A stretch of 64,000 nt of DNA, taken from NCBI RefSeq assembly GCF_029428675.1, contig NZ_JAJNEL010000001.1, positions 1,054,001 to 1,118,000 of the forward strand, in the 5' to 3' direction. The position numbers and the translations under genes are program-made. This document shows, piece by piece, positions 27,291-35,162 of the stretch. Under the pieces are notes generated by a model, which saw nothing but the letters and a program-made list of their open reading frames with translations, was not told where the DNA came from and ran no database searches. Positions within the stretch are counted from its first letter, which is position 1; the number at the start of each line of letters is the position of its first letter. The stretch comes from Streptomyces sp. JH14 (GTDB lineage Bacteria; Actinomycetota; Actinomycetes; Streptomycetales; Streptomycetaceae).

Positions 27291-28949
27291 TCAGCTGCCG
27301 ACCGCCTCGGCCGCGGCTCGGCCCGCCGCCCGGCCCGAGAAGATGCAGCCGCCGAGGAACGTCCCTTCGAGCGAGCGGTATCCGTGCACGCCGCCACCGC
27401 CGAAACCGGCCGCCTCCCCCGCCGCGTACACCCCGGCGAGCGGCGTGCCGTCCGCCGTGAGCACCCGTGACGAGAGGTCCGTCTCCAGCCCGCCGAGCGA
27501 CTTGCGGGTGAGAATGTTCAGCCGGACGGCGATCAGCGGGCCGGCCGCGGGGTCCAGGATCCGGTGCGGCGCCGCCGTACGGATCAGCTTGTCGCCCAGA
27601 TAGGCGCGCGCCCCGCGGATCGCGGTGATCTGGAGGTCCTTGGTGAACGGGTTGGCGATCTCGCGGTCCCGCGCCGTGATCTCGCGGCGCAGCCCGTCCG
27701 CGTCGATCAGAGGTTCGCCGGTGAGCGCGTTCATGCCGCGGACCAGCGCGTCGAGGTCCTTCTCGACGACGAAGTCCACCCCGTGGTCCATGAACGCCTT
27801 CACCGGGCCCGGCACGTCCGCGCGCGCCCGGCCGATCACGCCGCGGACGGACTTACCGGTCAGGTCGGGGTTCTGCTCGGAGCCGGAGAGCGCGAACTCC
27901 TTGCCGATGATCTTCTGGTCGAGGACGAACCAGGTGTAGTCGTGGCCGGTCCTCATGATGTGTTCGAGGGTGCCGAGCGTGTCGAAGCCGGGGAAGAGCG
28001 GAACCGGCAGCCGCTTGCCGCGGGCGTCCAGCCAGAGCGAGGAGGGGCCGGGCAGGATCCGGATGCCGTGCTTGGCCCAGATTGGGTTCCAGTTCTCGAT
28101 GCCCTCGGTGTAGTGCCACATCCGGTCGCGGTTGATGTGGTGGGCACCGGCCTCCTCGGTGATGCCGAGCATCAGCCCGTCGACATGGGCAGGGACCCCG
28201 GAGAGCATTTTCGCGGGCGGAGTGCCGAGCCGCTCGGGCCACTGGGCGCGGACGAGGTCGTGGTTTCCGCCGATGCCGCCTGAGGTCACGATCACCGCCT
28301 GGGCCCTCAGCTCGAAGGCACCCGTCGCCTCACGGCTGCTCGCGGTGCCGCGCTGGGCGCCGCTCGGTTCGAGTATCTCGCCGGTCACCGTGTCGACGGC
28401 GCCAGCGGTGCGGCCGAGGCCGGTGACCCGGTGGCGGAACTTCAGCTGGACGAGCCCCTTGGCGACGCCCTCGCGCACCCGGCGTTCGAAGGGGGCCACG
28501 ACACCGGGCCCGGTGCCCCAGGTGATGTGGAAGCGGGGTACGGAGTTGCCGTGGCCGTTGGCGTCGTAGCCACCACGTTCGGCCCAGCCGACGACGGGGA
28601 AGAACCGCACCCCCTGGGCGTGCAGCCAGGACCGCTTCTCACCGGCCGCGAAGTCGACGTACGCCTCGGCCCACTTCCGCGGCCAGTCGTCCTCCTTGCG
28701 GTCGAAGCCGGCCGTGCCGAGCCAGTCCTGGAGGGCCAGCTCGTGGCTGTCCTTGATCCGCATGCGGCGCTGTTCGGGTGAGTCGACGAGGAAGAGACCG
28801 CCGAAGGACCAGTGCGCCTGGCCGCCGATCGACTGCTCGGGCTCCTGGTCGAGCAGGATCACCGTGCGGCCCGCGTCGACGAGCTCGGCCGTGGCCACAA
28901 GACCCGCGAGCCCTGCCCCGATCACAATCACATCAGCGTCGTACGCCAT
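27291..28949 (-). CDS. FAD-binding dehydrogenase of the fumarate-reductase/ketosteroid-dehydrogenase type
   Basis: A 552-residue flavoenzyme. The N-terminal dinucleotide motif GAGLAGLVATAELVDAG binds FAD, and GGQAHWSFGGLF is a conserved second contact. The C-terminal GVYAAGEAAGFGGGGVHGYRSLEGTFLGGCIFSGRAAG segment closes the FAD domain and is nearly invariant in the actinobacterial 'FAD-binding dehydrogenase' group. These enzymes introduce or reduce C=C bonds next to a carbonyl; the substrate is unknown, and a steroid or fumarate role cannot be claimed. AAGGATGG precedes the ATG. It is transcribed alone. Confidence 0.83.
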   Translation of the reverse strand: MAYDADVIVIGAGLAGLVATAELVDAGRTVILLDQEPEQSIGGQAHWSFGGLFLVDSPEQRRMRIKDSHELALQDWLGTAGFDRKEDDWPRKWAEAYVDFAAGEKRSWLHAQGVRFFPVVGWAERGGYDANGHGNSVPRFHITWGTGPGVVAPFERRVREGVAKGLVQLKFRHRVTGLGRTAGAVDTVTGEILEPSGAQRGTASSREATGAFELRAQAVIVTSGGIGGNHDLVRAQWPERLGTPPAKMLSGVPAHVDGLMLGITEEAGAHHINRDRMWHYTEGIENWNPIWAKHGIRILPGPSSLWLDARGKRLPVPLFPGFDTLGTLEHIMRTGHDYTWFVLDQKIIGKEFALSGSEQNPDLTGKSVRGVIGRARADVPGPVKAFMDHGVDFVVEKDLDALVRGMNALTGEPLIDADGLRREITARDREIANPFTKDLQITAIRGARAYLGDKLIRTAAPHRILDPAAGPLIAVRLNILTRKSLGGLETDLSSRVLTADGTPLAGVYAAGEAAGFGGGGVHGYRSLEGTFLGGCIFSGRAAGRAAAEAVGS

Positions 28950-29174
28950 GGCGTTCCATCCTTGTCGGGGCGAGTCGGGGCAGGGCGGGGACAGTCGGGG
29001 CGGCCGACGAGCATGCCGGTCCGGTCACCAGAAGTTACTGGTGCGTCAGATCTTCGGCATCGGTCGCCGCTCCGTCAACCGCCCGGTCGGCCGCGCTCAG
29101 GCCGCACCCTGCGCCCGGAGGCGCTATCGTCGAAACAAATCACCCTCTCCTGGCCGGACTTGAGGTAGAGAAGC

Positions 29175-30068
29175 GTGTCGGTCCTGGTGCTCGTACTCGC
29201 CGTGAGCGCCGCCTGCTGTCTGGGATTCGGCTTTGTCCTGCAACAGGCCGCCGCCCGGCACGCCCCGAGAAGGGACTATCTCTCCCCCAGGCTGCTGCTC
29301 GACCTGATGGCGGTGCCGAGCTGGCTGGCCGGCGTCGGCCTGATGGTCTGCGGCATGGCGCTGGGGGCGGTGGCCCTGGGCAAGGGCGAGGTGTCCGTCG
29401 TCGAACCTCTCCTCGCGACCAATCTGCTCTTCGCCATGGCCCTGTCGCGGCATCGCACCGGGCAGCGGCTCGGCAGGCAGGGCTGGGCCGGGCTCTGGCT
29501 GCTGGCCGGAGGGGTCACCGCCTTCCTGCTGGGCGGACGGCCGCAGGGCGGCGAGATGATCACGAACCCGCTCCGGCACTGGCTGGTGGTCGGCGTGGTC
29601 GTCGGCATAGCCCTGATACTCACCGCGTTCGCCAAGCGCTCGGGGCACGGAGCGGCCCCCGCCCTGCTCGCGGTGGCGGCCGGGCTGCTGTACGGCCTCC
29701 AGGACGCGCTGACCCGGATGAGCGGGCAGCTGCTGTCGGACGGCGGGTGGGCGACGCTGGTGACGAGCTGGCAGCCGTACGCGGTGGTGGTGCTGGGTGT
29801 GACGGGCCTGATCCTGGTACAGAGCGCGTTCGAAACGGCGCCGTTGCGGATGTCGCTGCCGGCGCTGACGGCCTCCCAGCCGCTGGCGGGGATCGCCTGC
29901 GGGATCGGTTTCCTCGGCGACCAGGTGCGCACCGATGCGGGTGCACTGGCCTGGCAGGCGGCCGGGCTGGCGGCGATCGTCGTCGGAATCGTGCTGCTGG
30001 GGCTGCATCCCGCGATGCCGGAGGGACACGGTCACCAACGCCACAAGCGCAGCCTCCTGCCGCAGTGA
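29175..30068 (+). CDS. DMT-superfamily membrane transporter
   Basis: A 297-residue protein with nine or ten hydrophobic helices in two halves, as in EamA/NIPA-type drug/metabolite transporters. It begins directly with a membrane helix (VLVLVLAVSAACCLGFGFVLQQAAARHAP) and the second helix ends in the repeat-typical EVSVVEPLLATNLLFAMAL. The tail is basic and His-rich. The GTG start at 29175 has GAGG and AGAGAAG upstream, with a weak fit. Its substrate and direction of transport cannot be inferred. Confidence 0.77.
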   Translation: MSVLVLVLAVSAACCLGFGFVLQQAAARHAPRRDYLSPRLLLDLMAVPSWLAGVGLMVCGMALGAVALGKGEVSVVEPLLATNLLFAMALSRHRTGQRLGRQGWAGLWLLAGGVTAFLLGGRPQGGEMITNPLRHWLVVGVVVGIALILTAFAKRSGHGAAPALLAVAAGLLYGLQDALTRMSGQLLSDGGWATLVTSWQPYAVVVLGVTGLILVQSAFETAPLRMSLPALTASQPLAGIACGIGFLGDQVRTDAGALAWQAAGLAAIVVGIVLLGLHPAMPEGHGHQRHKRSLLPQ

Positions 30069-30104
30069 ACCGGTCGCCGGCGTCCCCTCCGGGGCCTTTC
30101 GTTC

Positions 30105-30276
30105 GGATCAGGCTGGATCAGGGAGCGGGGTCGGGTGCGTGCAGCTGCAAGGCGGAGGAAGGAGCCGACGCGGAGCGCATGGGGTCTCCCCTGCTCGAGC
30201 GAAGCCGAGAGCTTGGGGAAAACTGACGACGACGCGGCAGATGTGCGTGCCCGACCCCGCGAGCCCAGCCTGATCC
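30105..30276. repeat. 172-bp inverted-repeat element with nested hairpin (MITE- or REP-like)
   Basis: The ends are a perfect 12-bp inverted repeat (GGATCAGGCTGG at 30105-30116 with CCAGCCTGATCC at 30265-30276). A further pair, GCGGGGTCGGG in the left part and CCCGACCCCGC in the right, lies inside. At the centre is a hairpin-forming block (TCTCCCCTGCTCGAGCG... to AGCTTGGGGA, 30185-30219). That central block is, as I recall, found at many intergenic sites in Streptomyces genomes. No transposase is encoded. The element lies between the DMT and NUDIX genes. Confidence 0.65.
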
Positions 30277-30319
30277 AGACGAGCGGCCCTGGGCCCCGGA
30301 CCTGGGGTTGGATGAGCTC

Positions 30320-30865
30320 ATGACTGCTGCTGACGAAATCCTGGACATCGTCGACGAGAACGACGAGGTCGTCGGACAGGCCCCGCGCGGTGAGGCGACC
30401 GCGCGGGGCCTGCGCCATCGCTGCGTCTTCATCGAGGCCAGGGACGCCGAGGGCCGGCTCTTCGTGCACCGCAGGACCTCGACCAAGCTGGTCTTCCCCT
30501 CGCACTACGACATGTTCGTCGGCGGGGTGGTCGGCGCCGGCGAGTCGTACGACGAGGCGGCGCTGCGCGAGGCCGAGGAGGAGCTCGGTGTCAGCGGGCT
30601 CCCCCGCCCCGAGCCGCTCTTCAAGTTCCTCTACGCGGGCCCGGAGCACACCTGGTGGTCGTACATCTACCAGGTGCGGTGCGAGTTGCCGGTGAACCCC
30701 CAGGTGGAGGAGGTCGCCTGGCACACCTTCCTCACCGATGACGAGCTGACGGAGCGGCTCGGCGACTGGCCGTGGGTACCGGACGGCCTGGATGCGCACC
30801 ACCGGCTGCGGGCGTTCCGGGCAGGCCGCGCCCCGGCGGGCGATCGGCGACAAAGCGCTGGTTAG
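30320..30865 (+). CDS. NUDIX hydrolase
   Basis: A 181-residue pyrophosphohydrolase. The Nudix box GGVVGAGESYDEAALREAEEELGV is complete and supplies the metal-binding glutamates. The N-terminal EILDIVDENDEVVG and HRCVFIEARDAEGRLFVHRRT resemble the YfcD/IDI-like subgroup. It would hydrolyse a nucleoside diphosphate linked to another moiety, or a related metabolite, clearing damaged or signalling nucleotides. The ATG at 30320 is chosen; GATGAG upstream is a weak ribosome site and a TTG at 30308 is the alternative. The next gene starts 9 bp downstream with its own promoter. Confidence 0.86.
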   Translation: MTAADEILDIVDENDEVVGQAPRGEATARGLRHRCVFIEARDAEGRLFVHRRTSTKLVFPSHYDMFVGGVVGAGESYDEAALREAEEELGVSGLPRPEPLFKFLYAGPEHTWWSYIYQVRCELPVNPQVEEVAWHTFLTDDELTERLGDWPWVPDGLDAHHRLRAFRAGRAPAGDRRQSAG

Positions 30866-30868
30866 GGT
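30863..30868 (+). promoter_or_regulatory. -10 element of the first DUF202 gene, leaderless
   Basis: TAGGGT ends exactly 6 nt before the GTG at 30875, which is the canonical layout for a leaderless Streptomyces mRNA. It overlaps the last codons of the NUDIX gene. No clear -35 is present. Confidence 0.5.
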
Positions 30869-30874
30869 TCGGAC

Positions 30875-31270
30875 GTGAACGACTTCGTGCAAGGCCTGCG
30901 GCTCTGGTTCGCACCCGAGCGGATCCGGGAAGAGGGCGACACCCCCGACTACCGCTTCTCGCTCGCCAACGAGCGCACCTTCCTCGCCTGGATCCGGACG
31001 GCCCTCGCACTGATCGGCGGCGGTTTCGCCGTCGATCAGTTCCTGCCGGAGCTGGCCTGGGGGGTCAGGGCGGGGCTGGCCCTCGCGCTGCTCGCGGCCG
31101 GTGTGCTGTGCGCGCTGCGGGCGGTCAACCACTGGGTGCGGTGCGAGCGGGCGATGCGGCGCGGGGAGGACCTGCCGGTCTCCCGCTTCCCGACTCTGCT
31201 GGGTATCGCGGTCGCCGTCGTCGCGCTCGCGATGGTGGTGGTGGTCGTCTTCGGCTGGGAGGGCCGGTGA
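30875..31270 (+). CDS. DUF202 (YidH-type) membrane protein
   Basis: A 131-residue small membrane protein with three helices. The DUF202 signature is visible as RFSLANERTFLAWIRTALALIGGGFAVDQFLPEL. The family is widespread and of unknown function. The start has no ribosome site; a -10-like TAGGGT 6 nt upstream suggests a leaderless transcript. Its TGA overlaps the GTG of the second DUF202 gene (GTGA), so the pair is translationally coupled and probably forms a heteromer. Confidence 0.83.
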   Translation: MNDFVQGLRLWFAPERIREEGDTPDYRFSLANERTFLAWIRTALALIGGGFAVDQFLPELAWGVRAGLALALLAAGVLCALRAVNHWVRCERAMRRGEDLPVSRFPTLLGIAVAVVALAMVVVVVFGWEGR

Positions 31271-31578
31271 CCGCCGTCGAGCGGGACCCCGGGCTGCAGC
31301 CCGAACGGACCAGGCTGGCGTGGCGGCGTACCACCCTGTCCTGCACGGTCGTGGCCCTGCTGGCGGGCAAGCAGGCCCTGCACGCCGGTGCGACCCCCGC
31401 CGGCGTCGTCGCCCTGTCGCTGAGCGTGCTGGCCTGGCTGGGCTTTCTGCTCGTGGCGCACCGGCGGGTGCTCGGGATGGGGACCGCCCGGCCGCAGGCC
31501 CTGTCTCCCCGCGGGGCGCTGACCGCAGCCGCGTGCACGGTCGCCCTCGCGGTCTTCGCCGCGGCGATGCTCTTCTGA
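31267..31578 (+). CDS. Second DUF202-type membrane protein
   Basis: A 103-residue protein with the DUF202 core LQPERTRLAWRRTTLSCTVVALLAGKQALH and three hydrophobic segments. The GTG at 31267 overlaps the stop of the first DUF202 gene by 4 nt. A tandem pair of DUF202 genes of this kind is common in Streptomyces. Function unknown; a membrane heteromer with the upstream protein is likely. Confidence 0.8.
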   Translation: MTAVERDPGLQPERTRLAWRRTTLSCTVVALLAGKQALHAGATPAGVVALSLSVLAWLGFLLVAHRRVLGMGTARPQALSPRGALTAAACTVALAVFAAAMLF

Positions 31579-31648
31579 ACGGGCCGGCGCCGCGGCTGAC
31601 CACCCGCCGTGCCGTCGGACCGTCTGCCGGGGAATTCCGCCCGGGCCG

Positions 31649-32584
31649 TCAGCCGTCCCAGGGGATGGTCACGACGATCTTCCCCCGGGTACGCCCCTCC
31701 TCATTGAGCCGGTAGGCGTCCGCGGCCTGTTCCAGCGGGAAGATCCGGTCGACATGCACCGAGACGACACCCTGCTCGGCCAGCGCGCCCAGCTGGGCGA
31801 GGTCCGTCGCGTCGGGCCGTACGAAGGCGTAACGGCCACCGTACGAGAAGACCTCGCCGTCCGTGATGGACGTCAGCCGGCCCCCGGGTTTCAGTACGTC
31901 CGCGGAGGCGCGCAGGGCCTCACCGCCGACGGTGTCGAAGGCGGCGTCGACCCCGTCGGGGGCCAGGGCCCGGATCCGGTCGGCGAGCCCTTCGCCGTAC
32001 GCCACCGGCTCGCCGCCGAGCTGTCGCACATGGTCGTGGTTGTGTTCGCCGGCGGTGCCGATGACGCGGGCACCCGCATGCCGGGCGAGCTGGACGGCCA
32101 GCGAGCCCACTCCGCCCGCGGCCGCGTGGACGAGCACGGTCTCCCCCTCCTGGATCCTCAGCCAGCGGTGCAGCACCTGGTACGCGGTGAGGCCGGCCAG
32201 CGGAAGGCCCGCCGCCTCCTCGAAGCTCAGGTTCAGCGGCTTGCGGGCGAGGGTGCGCACGGGGGCGGCGACATACTCGGCGAAGGTGCCGCGGGACAGG
32301 AAGTCCTCGCGCACATAGCCGATGACCTCGTCGCCGACCGCGAATTCGTCGACGGCGATGCCCGGCTGCACGACGACGCCGGAGACGTCCCAGCCGGGGA
32401 TCACCGGGAAGACGGCTTCCAGCTGCGACTGGAGATACCCCTCCCTGGCCTTCCAGTCGACCGGGTTGACGGCCGCGGCCCGCACCTTCACCAGCACGCT
32501 GTCCGGGCCGACCTTCGGGTCGGGCCGCTCGCCGTACTCCAGGACGTCGGCACCGCCGTACGCGCTGTAGCTGATCGCCTTCAT
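31649..32584 (-). CDS. NADP-dependent medium-chain oxidoreductase (quinone-oxidoreductase-like)
   Basis: A 311-residue zeta-crystallin-type MDR enzyme. The start KAISYSAYGGADVLEYGERPDP, the catalytic-domain segment RAAAVNPVDWKAREG, and the cofactor motif VHAAAGGVGSLAVQLARHAGARVIGTA (AxxGxxG) are all present. There are no zinc-ligand cysteines, so it belongs to the zinc-free quinone reductase branch that reduces quinones or enones with NADPH. The ATG at 32584 has GGATGG 7 nt upstream; a second ATG directly before it (32587) is possible. It is on the same strand as gudD with 105 bp between. Confidence 0.85.
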   Translation of the reverse strand: MKAISYSAYGGADVLEYGERPDPKVGPDSVLVKVRAAAVNPVDWKAREGYLQSQLEAVFPVIPGWDVSGVVVQPGIAVDEFAVGDEVIGYVREDFLSRGTFAEYVAAPVRTLARKPLNLSFEEAAGLPLAGLTAYQVLHRWLRIQEGETVLVHAAAGGVGSLAVQLARHAGARVIGTAGEHNHDHVRQLGGEPVAYGEGLADRIRALAPDGVDAAFDTVGGEALRASADVLKPGGRLTSITDGEVFSYGGRYAFVRPDATDLAQLGALAEQGVVSVHVDRIFPLEQAADAYRLNEEGRTRGKIVVTIPWDG

Positions 32585-32689
32585 CATCCGACCATCCGGG
32601 CTGCTCAGGCCGCCCGCAACTCAGACGAGCACGCGTTCGTGACGGCGCGGGTCCGAGCCGTCCGAACCCCGGTCCCGGGCCGCCCCGGC

Positions 32690-33979
32690 TCACCAGCGCG
32701 GGATCGCGGGTGTCACCCACTCCGGCTCGGCCTTGCGCATGGCCGCCGCGTCGTCGCGCTCGCGCATCGTGCCGTTGTCGGCGAGCCAGCGCCGGTGCAG
32801 TACGGCCAGCCGCTCCCGGTCGAGTTCGACGCCGAGCCCGGGGGCGTCGGAGACGGTCAGCCGGCCGTCCTCGAAGACATGGCGGGCGGTGATGACGTCC
32901 TCGGTCTGCCACGGGTAGTGGCTGTCGCAGGCGTAGTCGAGGTTGGGGACGGTGGCCGCGACATGGGTCATCGCGGCCAGGCTGATCCCGAGGTGGGTGT
33001 TGGAGTGCATGGAGAGCCCGACGCCGAAGGTGCGGCAGATCCCGGCCAGCTCACGCGTGCGGTGCAGGCCGCCCCAGTAGTGGTGGTCGGAGAGCACGAC
33101 CTGGACGGCGCCGCGGGCGAAGGCCTCCGGAACCTCGGCGAGGGTCGTGACGCACATGTTGGTGGCGAGCGGCACGTCGGTGCCCGCGGCGACGGCGGCC
33201 ATCGCCCCCGTGCCGCTCGCCGGGTCCTCCAGGTATTCGAGTACGTCCTTCAGCTGCTCGGCGACGTACAGCGAGGTCTCGACGGACCAGGCGCCGTTCG
33301 GGTCCAGTCGCAGCGGCTGTCCGGGGAACGCCTCGGCGAGGGCGCGGACCGCGGCGATCTCCTGGTCGGGTTCGAAGACACCGCCCTTGAGCTTGAAGGA
33401 GGAGAAACCGTGCTCGCGGGCGAACCGCCGGGCCTGGGCCACGACTCCGGCCGGGTCGAGGGCGGCGCCCCAGTCGTCCTGCTCGCCGCCCTCGGGGTGG
33501 GCCGCCCAGCGGTAGAAGAGGTACGCGCTGTACTCGACGCTATCGCGGACCTTGCCGCCGAGCAGGGCGTGCACGGGCAGGCCGAGGGACTTGCCCAGGG
33601 CGTCCAGGCAGGCGACCTCGAAGCCCGAGACGACGGAGAGCCGGAGCTTGTCGGCGGTCTGGACGCCGCGCAGCCCGCCCGCGTCGATCCGCGCATCGGC
33701 GGCGCGCGAATCACCGCACACCTCCTCGGCGAGAGCGAAGAGGCCGTTCAGATCGCTGACCGAGCGGCCGACGAGGGCCTGGGCGAGCGGTTCGGCGAGT
33801 TCGAGGTACGTGCCGTCGCCATAGGTCTCCCCGATGCCGGTGGTCCCGTCCCGCGTGATGACTTCCACGATGAGCCGCGGGGTGTACGGCTGGTGGACGC
33901 CCTGGGTGTTGAGCAGGGGCGGATCGGCTATGAGGATCGGGATGAGCCGGACTTCGTCGATCAGCAGCGCGGCATTCAT
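32690..33979 (-). CDS. gudD: Glucarate dehydratase
   Basis: A 429-residue enolase-superfamily enzyme that dehydrates D-glucarate to 5-keto-4-deoxyglucarate. The capping domain is followed by the barrel with the KxK base FKLKGG, metal ligands Asp (LDPNGAW), Glu (LEDPASG) and the next acidic ligand (NMCVTTLAE region), then the His/Asp pair DHHYWGG and HSNTHLGIS of the glucarate subgroup. Length is correct. No ribosome site stands out before the ATG. It lies upstream of the oxidoreductase gene on the same strand. No glucarate permease is in the window; the gluconate genes are 11 kb away. Confidence 0.9.
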   Translation of the reverse strand: MNAALLIDEVRLIPILIADPPLLNTQGVHQPYTPRLIVEVITRDGTTGIGETYGDGTYLELAEPLAQALVGRSVSDLNGLFALAEEVCGDSRAADARIDAGGLRGVQTADKLRLSVVSGFEVACLDALGKSLGLPVHALLGGKVRDSVEYSAYLFYRWAAHPEGGEQDDWGAALDPAGVVAQARRFAREHGFSSFKLKGGVFEPDQEIAAVRALAEAFPGQPLRLDPNGAWSVETSLYVAEQLKDVLEYLEDPASGTGAMAAVAAGTDVPLATNMCVTTLAEVPEAFARGAVQVVLSDHHYWGGLHRTRELAGICRTFGVGLSMHSNTHLGISLAAMTHVAATVPNLDYACDSHYPWQTEDVITARHVFEDGRLTVSDAPGLGVELDRERLAVLHRRWLADNGTMRERDDAAAMRKAEPEWVTPAIPRW

Positions 33980-34067
33980 ACGTGAACCCTATTCAGGGAT
34001 ACGACCCGACGCCAGGGTGCGGGGTCGCTCGGACCGGAGTCCGCGTACCGGATTCCGGGAGTCCACT

Positions 34068-34086
34068 GGACGACATACCGACTGGT
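34068..34086 (+). promoter_or_regulatory. TetR-type operator before the phosphotransferase/acyl-CoA dehydrogenase operon
   Basis: The 19 bases here are the exact reverse complement of 40892-40910 in front of the SDR/ligase/TetR operon. The site includes the palindrome CCGAC-TG-GTCGG (34078-34089, running just past the shared part). TGGACG (34067-34072) and CATCAT (34090-34095), 17 bp apart, would be the -35 and -10, so the operator fills the spacer. Confidence 0.65.
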
Positions 34087-34131
34087 CGGCATCATGAGCA
34101 CCGACGTCTTTTCACCCCGGAGGTGCGCACG

Positions 34132-35154
34132 ATGAGCTCAGTCCACCCGCCAGGTCTCGACCTGGACCGGCTCCGCGGACATCTCGACCGCGAGCGGCCG
34201 GGGCTGGTGAACGGACCGCTCGAGGCACGGCTCGTCGAGGGCGGCCGCTCCAACCTGACGTACCTCGTCACGGACGGCACGGCCCGCTGGGTCGTCCGCC
34301 GGCCGCCGCTCGGCCATGTCCTCGCCACCGCACACGACATGAAGCGCGAGCACCGGGTGATCAGTGCGCTGCACCCGACCGCCGTGCCGGTGCCCGAGCC
34401 CATGCTGCTCTGCGAGGACGACACCGTCATCGGATCGCCCTTCTACGTCATGGAGCACGTCGACGGCACCCCGTACCGCACGGCCGAACAGCTCGTCCCG
34501 CTGGGCGCCGAGCGCACCCGGGCGGCCGTCCTCGGCCTGGTCGACACGCTGGTGGATCTGCACGCGGTGGACCCCGAGTCCGTGGGGCTCGGGGACTTCG
34601 GGCGCCCCGAGGGCTTCCTCGACCGGCAGCTGCGCCGCTGGGGCAAGCAGCTGGACGCCTCCCGCAACCGCGAACTGCCCGGCATCGACGAGCTGCACGC
34701 GGCCCTGGGCCGCGAACTGCCCGTCTCCCCCGCGGCGACCGTCGTCCACGGCGACTACCGCCTGGACAACGTCCTGATCGGCCCGGACGACGAGATCAAG
34801 GCAGTCCTCGACTGGGAGATGTCCACGCTCGGCGACCCGCTGACCGACGTCGGACTGCTGGCGATGTACAGCGCGGATCTCGGCCTGCCGGGGTCCCCGG
34901 TCTCCACCACCAGCGGCGCACCCGGCCACCCCACCCCCGCCGAACTGATCGAGCGCTACGCCGCCCGCTCCGGGCGGGACACCTCCTCCCTCCCCTGGTA
35001 CACGGCGTTCGCGTGGTTCAAGCTCGCCGTGATCCTGGAGGGCATCCACTACCGCTACACCCTCGGCCAGACCGTGGGCCCCGGGTTCGACCGCATCGGC
35101 GAGCTCGTCCCCGTCTTCATCGAGCACGGTCTCACCACCCTCCAGGAAGGCTGA
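34132..35154 (+). CDS. Aminoglycoside-phosphotransferase-like kinase (acyl-CoA dehydrogenase-linked type)
   Basis: A 340-residue APH/choline-kinase fold protein. The catalytic loop VHGDYRLDNVLIG carries the HxDxxxxN pattern and LDWEMSTLGDP supplies the metal-binding Asp. Proteins of this subfamily are encoded next to, or fused with, acyl-CoA dehydrogenases (ACAD10/11-like) that degrade 4-hydroxy acids: the kinase phosphorylates the hydroxyl. Here the acyl-CoA dehydrogenase gene follows 8 bp later, which fits that role. GGAGG precedes the ATG. Control by the TetR of the 37-41 kb operon is inferred from the shared operator. Confidence 0.85.
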   Translation: MSSVHPPGLDLDRLRGHLDRERPGLVNGPLEARLVEGGRSNLTYLVTDGTARWVVRRPPLGHVLATAHDMKREHRVISALHPTAVPVPEPMLLCEDDTVIGSPFYVMEHVDGTPYRTAEQLVPLGAERTRAAVLGLVDTLVDLHAVDPESVGLGDFGRPEGFLDRQLRRWGKQLDASRNRELPGIDELHAALGRELPVSPAATVVHGDYRLDNVLIGPDDEIKAVLDWEMSTLGDPLTDVGLLAMYSADLGLPGSPVSTTSGAPGHPTPAELIERYAARSGRDTSSLPWYTAFAWFKLAVILEGIHYRYTLGQTVGPGFDRIGELVPVFIEHGLTTLQEG

Positions 35155-35162
35155 TCACCCCC

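Noticed and set aside
29146-29164. GGACTTGAGG near the DMT transporter start resembles the SoxR box half-site of the ABC exporter promoter.
   Set aside because: The other half (CTCTCCTGG) is not the inverted partner, and no 19-bp-spaced promoter surrounds it; it is probably chance.
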